DNA from: Candidatus Aminicenantota bacterium
GTDB taxonomy: Bacteria; Acidobacteriota; Aminicenantia; Aminicenantales; Aminicenantaceae
DNA length: 6,207 nt
Reading direction: 5' to 3'
Assembly: GCA_030620655.1 (NCBI GenBank)
Contig: JAUXEH010000177.1
Span: forward strand, 1 to 6,207
Part shown: piece by piece, positions 1 to 5,971 of the stretch
Layout: the number at the start of each line of letters is the position of its first letter
How positions within the stretch are numbered: the stretch's first letter is position 1
The notes under the pieces: generated by a model
Database searches by the model: none
What the model saw: the letters and a program-made list of their open reading frames with translations, nothing else
What the model was told of the DNA's origin: nothing
Made by a program: the position numbers and the translations under genes

Positions 1-178
1 GGCCGTCCGGGATGCTGTCGGCCGCGACCCCCGACATGGACGCGTCCCCGCGAAAGATCGGCCAGGATGCGCCTTCAACGTCCCCACGGGGCCGAGCCGC
101 CTCCTCCTGGGGAGAAGAACAGGCGGCCAGCAGAAACAGGGCAAGAACCGGCAGCATGACCAGAGTTAGCTTACGCAT
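1..178 (-). CDS. PQQ-like beta-propeller lipoprotein, N-terminal part (runs off the left edge)
   Basis: Only the first 59 residues are visible; the 3' end lies beyond the left edge. The protein begins MRKLTLVML, followed by a hydrophobic stretch (about residues 4-18) ending in the lipobox L17-A18-A19-C20. This is a classic signal peptidase II site, so Cys20 should become the lipidated N-terminus. Ser at +2 does not suggest inner-membrane retention by the Asp+2 rule known in enterobacteria. After a short polar linker rich in E, R and P comes W39-P-I-F-R-G44, the motif that opens many bacterial PQQ-like (quinoprotein-type, BamB-like) beta-propellers. The same W-P-x-F-R-G motif occurs in the propeller gene at 4250-5959. 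The start at 178 has a GAGGT ribosome site six bases upstream and overlaps the stop of the preceding gene by eight bases, so the two are probably translated in coupling. Catalytic use of PQQ cannot be judged from this fragment. The lipoprotein call is strong; the propeller call rests on one motif plus context. Confidence 0.8.
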   Translation of the reverse strand, partial: MRKLTLVMLPVLALFLLAACSSPQEEAARPRGDVEGASWPIFRGDASMSGVAADSIPDG

Positions 179-1763
179 TGTTCGACCTCGTACGATCCTT
201 CCAGGCCAGGGCGGCCGTGGGGCACGCCGCCACACACTCGGCCGCCGCACCTGTCAGTCCCTGCCGCAGGGATCCGTGGAACGGTGTTTCGACCCGCACA
301 TCGAACCCGCGCCCCACGAACGTCAGGCCCAGCGCCTCGCCGTGCTTACGGGTGATCCGCACACACAGTCCGCAGCGGATGCATTTCCCGGGCTCGTAGA
401 TGACCAGGTCGTGCTGCACGATCCTCTGGAAGGGCCTTCGTTTCTCACCGGGAAACGGGAGCGGCGAGGCCCCGTACAGGTCTGCGTATTCCCGCAGCCG
501 GCAGGTATCCGGCTTGCGGCAGTCACACCCCAGGCAGCGGGCGGCCTCATCCCGGGCCTCCTGCTTGTCAAACCCGGCAGCAGGCCCGCCTCCGGGAGTC
601 AGGCGCCCGCGGGAGTCCGCTTCCCTGAGGAATTCCTCGCTCTCCCCATCGAGCGGCCTGCCCATCACGGAGTTGAAGCGCCGGGGAATCCCTGTCAGAG
701 GCTTTCCGTCCAGGTACCGGTCCACGGAAAAGGCCAGTTCCCTTCCGTGGGCCGCGGCGCGGATGGCCATTCTGGAGGGTGAGACGGCGCTGCCGCCGGC
801 AAAGACTCCGGGGAGACCGGCCGCATAGCTCACCCGGTCTATCTTGAGGCCGCGGGGGGTGCGCTCCAGGGGCGTTTCTTCGAGCCCTGCGTCTTCCAGC
901 GTCCCCACCGCCAGGATCACGGCCGCATGCGAATCCCTGAGCTCCTCCAGAAGGAGGTCCCTTCCCAGGGCCCGGCTCTGGTGGAACTCGACGCCCAGCG
1001 CGGCGATCCGTTCGATCTCGGCCTCCAGTACGGATCTGGGAAGCTTCTCCTCGGACACGCCATAGCGCAGCATCCCCCCGGGCTCAGGATTCCTGTCATA
1101 CACATGGCAAACATGGCCGGCCCGGGCCAGGTAGAAGGCCGCGGACAGCCCGGCCGGCCCCGCGCCCACGATGGCCACGGACTTGCCCGACGGCATCCGC
1201 TGCTCGGGGCGAAAGGGCGCCTTTTGCGCCAGGTCCTCGTCAGCGGCATATCTCTTCAGGAGGCAGACCGAAACCGGGTCGTCATAGAACCGGCGCTTGC
1301 AGGCTTTTTCACAGGGGGCCGGACATATGCGTCCCAGGACCGCCGGGAGCGCGATGTGCTCCTTGACCGTAACCAGGGCCTCGGCGGCCCGGCCTTCCCG
1401 GATCTGCCGGATCATCAGGGGGATGTCCATGTGGGCGGGACAGGCCCTCTGGCAGGGGGCCTGGCAGTCCCCCACATGCTCGCTCAACAGGAACTCCAGG
1501 GTATGCCGGCGCGCATCCCGCACGGTTTCGTCTTCGGTCTCGATCCGCATCCCATCCTGGACCGGGGCGGAACAGGCAGGGAGCAGCTTTCCCGTTTCCG
1601 TCTCATGCACGACACAGATCATACACGATGTGAACCTTTCGGTCCCGTTCAGGTGGCAGAGCGTCGGGATGAAGACGCCCATCTCTCCGGCAGCGTCGAG
1701 TATGGTCTGTCCTTCACGGGCATGGACCTCCCGGCCGTTCAGTGTGAGATGGACGGAGCTCAT
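171..1763 (-). CDS. NuoG/GltD-like [2Fe-2S], FAD and [4Fe-4S] oxidoreductase subunit, 530 aa
   Basis: Probable electron-transfer partner of the NuoEF-type protein encoded just upstream; cytoplasmic, with no signal peptide or membrane helix. Domains in order: an N-terminal NuoG/HydA-type [2Fe-2S] ferredoxin (C36, C47, C50, C64); a GltD-type Fe-S region (H96, C100, C104, C108, then C147, C151, C155); an FAD Rossmann fold with G200-A-G202-P-A-G205 and the G229-G230-M-L-R-Y-G-V pattern; the closing flavin motif F321-A-G-G; a Cys group C410, C413, C415, C421; and a NuoG-like [4Fe-4S] site C461, C464, C467 with C510/C514 before Pro. The NAD(P)H-binding second Rossmann subdomain of GltD/NfnL is absent: the chain runs from AVILAVG (281-287) to GVFAGG (319-324) in about 30 residues. 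The Asp usual after FAGG/FAAG in GltD relatives is Ser325. The start at 1763 was chosen over the in-frame ATG at 1946 because it has a GGAGGT site, makes an ATGA overlap with the upstream gene, and is where ferredoxin homology begins. No H-cluster or molybdopterin domain is present. Precise reaction unknown. Confidence 0.85.
   Translation of the reverse strand: MSSVHLTLNGREVHAREGQTILDAAGEMGVFIPTLCHLNGTERFTSCMICVVHETETGKLLPACSAPVQDGMRIETEDETVRDARRHTLEFLLSEHVGDCQAPCQRACPAHMDIPLMIRQIREGRAAEALVTVKEHIALPAVLGRICPAPCEKACKRRFYDDPVSVCLLKRYAADEDLAQKAPFRPEQRMPSGKSVAIVGAGPAGLSAAFYLARAGHVCHVYDRNPEPGGMLRYGVSEEKLPRSVLEAEIERIAALGVEFHQSRALGRDLLLEELRDSHAAVILAVGTLEDAGLEETPLERTPRGLKIDRVSYAAGLPGVFAGGSAVSPSRMAIRAAAHGRELAFSVDRYLDGKPLTGIPRRFNSVMGRPLDGESEEFLREADSRGRLTPGGGPAAGFDKQEARDEAARCLGCDCRKPDTCRLREYADLYGASPLPFPGEKRRPFQRIVQHDLVIYEPGKCIRCGLCVRITRKHGEALGLTFVGRGFDVRVETPFHGSLRQGLTGAAAECVAACPTAALAWKDRTRSNNA
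185..189 (-). promoter_or_regulatory. Ribosome binding site of the lipoprotein gene
   Basis: The coding strand reads GAGGT six bases before the ATG at 178. The site lies inside the last codons of the preceding gene, whose TAA overlaps the new start by eight bases. This supports the 178 start and translational coupling. Confidence 0.6.
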
Positions 1764-4132
1764 GTGACCTCCACCGCCTCCGAGGGACAGACCTGGCGGC
1801 AGGTGCCGCACTTGATGCAGCTGTCCTGGAAGATCTCGTGTCTCTGATAAGGGACGAGGGGGATGGCGTTGGCCGGACAATTCTGGGCACAGATGGTGCA
1901 CCCGATACACCTGTCGGTGATGGAATAGGTGATCAGGGCCTTGCACCGCCGGGCCGGGCAGGTCCCCTGCAGGTGCGCCTCATACTCCTCCCTGAAGTAC
2001 TTGAGAGTGGTTAGGACGGGATTGGGAGCGGTCCGTCCCAGCCCGCAGAGGCTGCCCTGTTTGGTCTGAAGGGCGATCTGCTCCAGCCGCTCGAGGTCCT
2101 CATCCCTCCCCTGGCCGGCGCAGATCTTCTCGAGGATGTGGAGCATGTGCCGGGTCCCGATGCGGCAGAACGTGCACTGGCCGCACGACTGGCTGCAGGT
2201 GAAGGTCAGGAAATAGCGTGCGATGTCCACCATGCAGTCGGTCTCGTCCATGACCAGCAGGCCCCCCGATCCCATCATGGCCCCCACCTCCGTCAGGTCC
2301 TCGAAATCGATCCGGGTGTCGGCCAGCGCGGCCGGGATGCACCCTCCGGACGGCCCCCCGATCTGGACGGCCTTGAACGTCCCGTCGTTTTCGATCCCGC
2401 CCCCGATGTCTTCCACCACCTCACGGATGGTGATGCCCATGGGGACCTCGATCAGCCCGCCCCGGGCGACCTTGCCCGCCAGGGAGAAGACCTTGGTCCC
2501 CTTGCTCTGCTCCGTTCCCAGGCGGGTGAAGCTCTCGAGCCCGCTGCGCAGGATCCAGGGGACCGTGGCATAGGTCTCGCAGTTGTTGACGAGGGTCGGG
2601 CGGCCCCACAGGCCCGCCTGCGCGGGATAGGGAGGCCGGAAGCTGGGATTGCCGCGCCTCCCCTCGAGGGAGGCGATGAGCGCGGTCTCTTCCCCGCACA
2701 CGAAGGCGCCGGCCCCCTCCATGATGTCCAGGTGGAGCGAGAATCCGCTCCCCAGGATGTTCTCACCCAGGAGGCCGCATTCCCGGCACAGGGCGAGGGC
2801 CGCCCGGACCCGCTGCACGGCCAGTGGATACTCGGCGCGGATGTAGAAATACCCCTGCTGTGCACCCACGGCAAAGGCGGCGATGGTCATGCCTTCGATG
2901 ACCCGGAAGGGATAGGACTCGAGGATCATGCGGTCCATGAAGGCTCCGGGATCGCCTTCGTCACCGTTGCAGATGAGGAATTTTTCGGCTCCGTCCGCCC
3001 GGCGTACGATCTCCCACTTGTCGCCGGTGGGGAACCCGGCGCCGCCCCGGCCACGCAGGCCGCTCTCCTGTATGAAACCCACGATGTCCTGGGGAGCCGA
3101 TCCGTCCAGGCAGCGCTCCAGCGCCTGGAAACCGCCTTTGTTCCTGTACTCGTCCAGGTCCAGTGGATCGATCTGGCCCGAATGTTCGGTGGCAATGTGC
3201 CGCTGCCTGCCCAGGAAGGCCTCGATGTTGGGATCCCGCATGTGCAGGGGATGGCGGGTGAACCCGTTCCCGGGGGGATCGACGAACAGGTCTTCGATGA
3301 TACCCAAGGCCGCATTCCGGATCCGGTGGCGCAGCCCCCGGGGCTGGTAATGCCTGAGCACGATCTTTTTCACATCCTCGGGACGGACCCGGTCGTACAG
3401 CACCGGCTCCTGGTCCGGCAGGCAGACCTCCAGCAGCGGCGTGCGGTGGCACATGCCCACGCATCCCACCCGCTTGACCCGGGGCTGGACCCCGGTCTCC
3501 GCAAAGCTCCGCTCCAGGGCCTGCTGGACCCGCTCGCTCCCGCTGGCCACGCAGCAGGAGCCCAGACCGACCCTGATCTCTCCCGGCGCGGGCGGGACAT
3601 CTTTCCGCCCGTCACCCGCGTCCCGGCCCCTGGCCTGATCCTTAAGGAAATCCTCCAGGATGTGAGAAACACCGTCGGACTGGACATGCCCATAGGTCAC
3701 ACCGTCGATCTGAACGACCGGCGCGATGGTGCAGCAGCCCAGGCAGGCCACCGTCTGCAGGGTGAAGAGCCCCTCCGGATCCGTGTCCTTCTCCCCCTCG
3801 ATCTTCAGCTCACGGCCGAAGGCATCATACACCAGCTCCGCCCCCTTCATGTGGCAGGCCGTGCCCGTGCAGACCTGGATGATGTGCTTGCCGGCCGGTG
3901 TGTGCCGGAACTGGGAGTAGAAGGTGGATATGCCGGCTATGCCGGCTGGGGTGATCTCCGTGATCTCACAGACCCTGCGCAGGGCGGGATCGGGGAGGTA
4001 ATTGAACGCCTTCTGAACGGCATGCAGGATGGGGATGACCTTTCCGGCCCCGGTTCCGATCTCCGCAACGATCCGGTCGATCTCCTTCAGGTCGATGGTG
4101 TCATCCAGGTTCTTTATTTTATTCATCGACAT
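1760..4132 (-). CDS. NuoE-NuoF fusion, FMN/Fe-S NADH-oxidising subunit with double ferredoxin tail, 790 aa
   Basis: NAD(H):acceptor diaphorase subunit of the HydB/HndC/NuoF class, cytoplasmic. Domains in order: a NuoE thioredoxin-like [2Fe-2S] domain (about 14-165; C88, C93, C130, C134); a second thioredoxin-like domain (about 185-262; C193/C194, C224, C228) like the N-terminus of HydB/HndC; the NuoF core (about 290-715) with the glycine-rich NADH/FMN loop G360-R-G-R-G-G-A-G-F, N389-G-D-E-G-D-P-G and G475-A-F-V-C-G-E-E-T; the N3-type [4Fe-4S] ligands C650, C653, C656 and C696; a hinge with H720, C725 and C730; and two [4Fe-4S] clusters, C742/C745/C748/C752-P and C772/C775/C778/C782-P. All expected NuoF motifs are intact, so the enzyme should bind FMN and NAD(H). 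In hydrogenase operons these modules are usually two or three separate genes (HndA, HndB, HndC), so this is a fusion. Start at 4132: an AGG nine bases upstream is a weak ribosome site, and ATG 4126 is an alternative. Its stop overlaps the next start, implying one complex. The electron acceptor is unknown. Confidence 0.92.
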   Translation of the reverse strand: MSMNKIKNLDDTIDLKEIDRIVAEIGTGAGKVIPILHAVQKAFNYLPDPALRRVCEITEITPAGIAGISTFYSQFRHTPAGKHIIQVCTGTACHMKGAELVYDAFGRELKIEGEKDTDPEGLFTLQTVACLGCCTIAPVVQIDGVTYGHVQSDGVSHILEDFLKDQARGRDAGDGRKDVPPAPGEIRVGLGSCCVASGSERVQQALERSFAETGVQPRVKRVGCVGMCHRTPLLEVCLPDQEPVLYDRVRPEDVKKIVLRHYQPRGLRHRIRNAALGIIEDLFVDPPGNGFTRHPLHMRDPNIEAFLGRQRHIATEHSGQIDPLDLDEYRNKGGFQALERCLDGSAPQDIVGFIQESGLRGRGGAGFPTGDKWEIVRRADGAEKFLICNGDEGDPGAFMDRMILESYPFRVIEGMTIAAFAVGAQQGYFYIRAEYPLAVQRVRAALALCRECGLLGENILGSGFSLHLDIMEGAGAFVCGEETALIASLEGRRGNPSFRPPYPAQAGLWGRPTLVNNCETYATVPWILRSGLESFTRLGTEQSKGTKVFSLAGKVARGGLIEVPMGITIREVVEDIGGGIENDGTFKAVQIGGPSGGCIPAALADTRIDFEDLTEVGAMMGSGGLLVMDETDCMVDIARYFLTFTCSQSCGQCTFCRIGTRHMLHILEKICAGQGRDEDLERLEQIALQTKQGSLCGLGRTAPNPVLTTLKYFREEYEAHLQGTCPARRCKALITYSITDRCIGCTICAQNCPANAIPLVPYQRHEIFQDSCIKCGTCRQVCPSEAVEVT
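1767..1772 (-). promoter_or_regulatory. Ribosome binding site deciding the start of the 530-aa subunit
   Basis: GGAGGT lies three bases before the ATG at 1763, inside the last codons of the NuoEF-type gene. The spacing is short, but the match is strong and the start forms a four-base ATGA overlap with the upstream stop. An open frame continues upstream to 1946, but those 61 codons are only the shifted-frame shadow of the upstream ferredoxin domain. Confidence 0.65.
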
Positions 4133-4141
4133 TTTTTCTAG

Positions 4142-4249
4142 CCTGGATAATTCACGAGCCTATTTGTGTGCTCACCGAAAAATCTCATGTGATCCCTTGA
4201 TATTACATGTATTCCGTGAAATATCGCCATTTTTTATGAATTATTCAGG
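4142..4249. repeat. 13-bp inverted repeat bracketing the intergenic region
   Basis: The left arm at 4142-4154 reads CCTGGATAATTCA. The right arm at 4237-4249 reads TGAATTATTCAGG, whose reverse complement CCTGAATAATTCA matches the left arm at 12 of 13 bases. About 82 bp lie between the arms. The right arm also contains a perfect odd palindrome, TGAAT-T-ATTCA; the left arm keeps it with one mismatch. The right arm ends exactly at the propeller gene's stop codon. Two such partly self-symmetric sites could be a paired operator for one regulator; nothing identifies the regulator. Confidence 0.55.
4199..4225. repeat. Central hairpin / dyad in the intergenic region
   Basis: GATATTACATG (4199-4209) and CGTGAAATATC (4215-4225) can pair over 11 positions with one A-A mismatch and one T-G wobble, around the five-base loop TATTC. 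On the plus strand six T residues follow at 4230-4235, which resembles a terminator for that strand, but no plus-strand gene exists here. On the minus strand no U run follows. A protein-binding dyad is therefore at least as likely as a terminator. It overlaps the weak promoter candidate. Confidence 0.4.
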
Positions 4250-5959
4250 TCACTCACCAATGGCATAGAGGTACTCCATCCCGCGTATATAGATCCGGCC
4301 GTGCATGAAGGCCGGGATGGTCATGGCCTGCTCGCCCAGCTCGCCTCGACCCACGGACTCGAATTCCCTGGCGGCCCGAAAGATGTAGGTCACACCCGCC
4401 ATATCCATGAGATAGACCTTGTCTCCCACCAGGATGGGAGAGGAATAGAACCCTTCCTCGTATTCCTGGATCCAAAGGCGTTCCCCGCTCTCGGCATCCA
4501 GGCACGTGACCGTGCCGTAGCTGGCCGGCATGATCAACAGTCCGTTGGCTGCGAGGGGGCTCGACACTTCGGAAAGGTCGTCGATGTATTCCCAGGCCAC
4601 CTCCGGCTCCGGGCCCAGGCGGATGGCGGCCAGCCGGGCGTATTCGTTGACCGCGAAGACCATCCCCTTCCAGTAGCCGAGTGAGGGGGCGATCTCGCCC
4701 TGCATGCACCGCACCCTCCACAGCTCCTGTCCGGTGCGGGGATCATGCGACATCACGAAGGGATTCGAGTTCAGGATGAGCTCGGGGCGGCTCCCGGTAT
4801 CGACCAGGATCGGCGAGGCCCAGGAGATCTCGACGTCCCGCGGCGCGTCATAGACAAGGTTTCCAGTGGCGGCCTGCAGCCCCAGCAGCCGGCCACCGAT
4901 GTTCTGGTCGAACTGGACCAGAAGCAGGTCCTGATGCGTGATCAGCGATGAGGAATGCCCGTAATGGTTCTCCGGCATGCCCAGGTTCCGGGCCCATATC
5001 CTCTTCCCTTCGAAGTCGAAGCAGGCCGTGTCGCCGGTGGCGAAGAGCACGAACACCCTCCGGCCGTCGGTCGTCATGGTGGGGGCGGCATAGCCGGTGT
5101 CCTCGGTGGGGCGCGGCCGGTCCTCGGGCGCCCCGGGCACGTCGTTCACGGATCCCTGCCAGAGGATCCGGCCCGAGTCCGCGTCCAGGCAGTAGACCAC
5201 CTGGTCCTGCCGGTCCCCTCCGGAGAGAAATATCTTTTTCCCCCAGATGATGGGAGAATTGTAGCCGGGCAGGGGGATGGGCGTCTTCCACACGATGTTC
5301 CGGCCCGATGCCCCGTCCCAATCTGTGGGCACATCGGTATGGTACGCGATGCCGATGCCTTCGGGCCCGCGGAAGCCCGGCCAGTTCTGCCGCATCTCCT
5401 CAAGATCCGCATAGTCACCCGAGCCCCCACCCCCCTGCGACCCGGGCTGACCGATGCGGTTCAGATCGCTCTGGGAGAGGAAGCTCAGCACGAAAGCCAG
5501 GAGGAACAGGCCCAGCCCGCCCACCATGATGTACCGGCGCGACAGGAGCTTGTTTTCCCAGGTATCGTCGGGCGCCGGTCCCTCCTTCAGCTCCGGCAGA
5601 TAGGTCCGGAACGAGCTCATGTACTTGAAGGCGATCAGGAATATCAGGACAAAGGCGAAGAGCAGGTAGCCGCCGGTCCGGAGCTGCCATATATGGGTGA
5701 AATAGGCTCTCCTGGCCAGCAGATCGAGCGCGCGGATCTGCCCCTTCAAGGCCTCGTTCTGCGGATCCTCCTGGAGCTGCAGCATGAGTTGGGCGATGGC
5801 CTGGGAGTTGAGGGGATCGATGGACTTGGTCTGGATGTAGTTGGCGATCAGCAGGATGCTGAGGATGGCGGCGAAGATCACGGCCACCACCGCCACCGCG
5901 CGGGCGATGAAATACATCCGGGGGGGCGAAACGTTAGGTTTAGGTATACGGGTATCCAT
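4250..5959 (-). CDS. Membrane-anchored PQQ-like beta-propeller protein, 569 aa
   Basis: Three N-terminal membrane helices (about residues 17-41, 95-112 and 144-162) are followed by a Gly/Ser-rich linker (about 170-182) and a PQQ-like propeller to the C-terminus. The basic N-terminus and the basic residues around the second loop (K112, R118, R141, R142) place the N-terminus and that loop in the cytoplasm and the propeller outside the inner membrane. The propeller opens with W193-P-G-F-R-G198 and has recurring blade endings of the form LDAxSGxxLW: 257-267, about 313-322, 360-370, 404-414, 443-456 and 486-496, so roughly seven or eight blades. This fold is shared by PQQ dehydrogenases and non-enzymatic BamB-like scaffolds; no PQQ ligand set can be assigned by eye, so catalysis is not claimed. 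A loop of about 50 residues, probably helical, lies outside between helices 1 and 2. The start at 5959 has AGGTG closely upstream and follows the previous stop by 12 bases, indicating one operon. Role: probably a periplasmic assembly or redox-partner platform (inference). Confidence 0.85.
   Translation of the reverse strand: MDTRIPKPNVSPPRMYFIARAVAVVAVIFAAILSILLIANYIQTKSIDPLNSQAIAQLMLQLQEDPQNEALKGQIRALDLLARRAYFTHIWQLRTGGYLLFAFVLIFLIAFKYMSSFRTYLPELKEGPAPDDTWENKLLSRRYIMVGGLGLFLLAFVLSFLSQSDLNRIGQPGSQGGGGSGDYADLEEMRQNWPGFRGPEGIGIAYHTDVPTDWDGASGRNIVWKTPIPLPGYNSPIIWGKKIFLSGGDRQDQVVYCLDADSGRILWQGSVNDVPGAPEDRPRPTEDTGYAAPTMTTDGRRVFVLFATGDTACFDFEGKRIWARNLGMPENHYGHSSSLITHQDLLLVQFDQNIGGRLLGLQAATGNLVYDAPRDVEISWASPILVDTGSRPELILNSNPFVMSHDPRTGQELWRVRCMQGEIAPSLGYWKGMVFAVNEYARLAAIRLGPEPEVAWEYIDDLSEVSSPLAANGLLIMPASYGTVTCLDAESGERLWIQEYEEGFYSSPILVGDKVYLMDMAGVTYIFRAAREFESVGRGELGEQAMTIPAFMHGRIYIRGMEYLYAIGE
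5418..5443 (-). other. G-quadruplex-type motif in the propeller gene's linker
   Basis: On the coding strand four G runs of 3, 6, 5 and 3 are separated by loops of 5, 1 and 3 bases, fitting the G3+N1-7 rule. The run encodes the Gly-rich linker between the membrane anchor and the propeller. Glycine codons (GGN) in GC-rich DNA produce such runs readily, so function is uncertain. If it folds in mRNA it could slow ribosomes between membrane insertion and propeller synthesis. Confidence 0.4.
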
Positions 5960-5971
5960 GGCACCTGCCTA

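Larger units (their letters stand above)
4133..4249. promoter_or_regulatory. AT-rich 117-bp intergenic region, probable promoter/operator zone for the NuoEF-type gene
   Basis: This is the only gap longer than about 12 bases in the window and is clearly richer in A/T than its GC-rich surroundings. It separates the propeller gene from the NuoEF-type gene. It contains two dyad structures, listed separately. A possible minus-strand promoter is TAATAT (4200-4205, four of six bases of a -10 box) with TGGCGA (4224-4229, three of six of a -35 box) at an 18-bp spacing. The match is weak and could be chance. No minus-strand terminator (stem followed by U run) is visible after the propeller gene, so read-through is also possible. 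Confidence 0.4.

Noticed and set aside
171..1763. Glutamate synthase small subunit or NADPH-dependent transhydrogenase (GltD, NfnL, StnC)
   Set aside because: The NAD(P)H-binding Rossmann subdomain is missing, there is no GltB partner, and additional [2Fe-2S] and NuoG-like Fe-S regions are fused to it.
927..1847. A 306-codon plus-strand open frame, and another at 12-782
   Set aside because: Both lie opposite clear minus-strand coding sequence with conserved Cys and flavin motifs, have low-complexity compositions, and show no family motif.
1764..1946. N-terminal 61-residue extension of the NuoG/GltD-like subunit from the ATG at 1946
   Set aside because: These bases encode the ferredoxin tail of the upstream gene in another frame; the extension is His/Pro/Gly-rich with no homology, and a GGAGGT site plus ATGA overlap mark 1763 as the start.
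171..4132. [FeFe]-hydrogenase (HydABC) or respiratory complex I operon
   Set aside because: The 530-residue subunit has no H-cluster motifs and no NuoG molybdopterin-like domain, and no Nuo membrane subunits are present. Only the diaphorase-type modules are shared.
2138..4141. A 667-codon open frame on the plus strand opposite the NuoEF-type gene
   Set aside because: It is a GC-rich antisense shadow: its translation has no recognisable domain, while the minus strand encodes a full set of NuoE/NuoF and ferredoxin motifs over the same bases.
4199..4235. Rho-independent terminator (hairpin followed by six T residues on the plus strand)
   Set aside because: It faces the wrong way for every gene here, the stem is AT-rich with a mismatch and wobble, and four bases separate it from the T run. 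Kept only as a dyad.
4030..4268. A 79-codon plus-strand open frame spanning the intergenic gap
   Set aside because: Most of it is antisense to the NuoE domain, and no ribosome site or family motif supports it.
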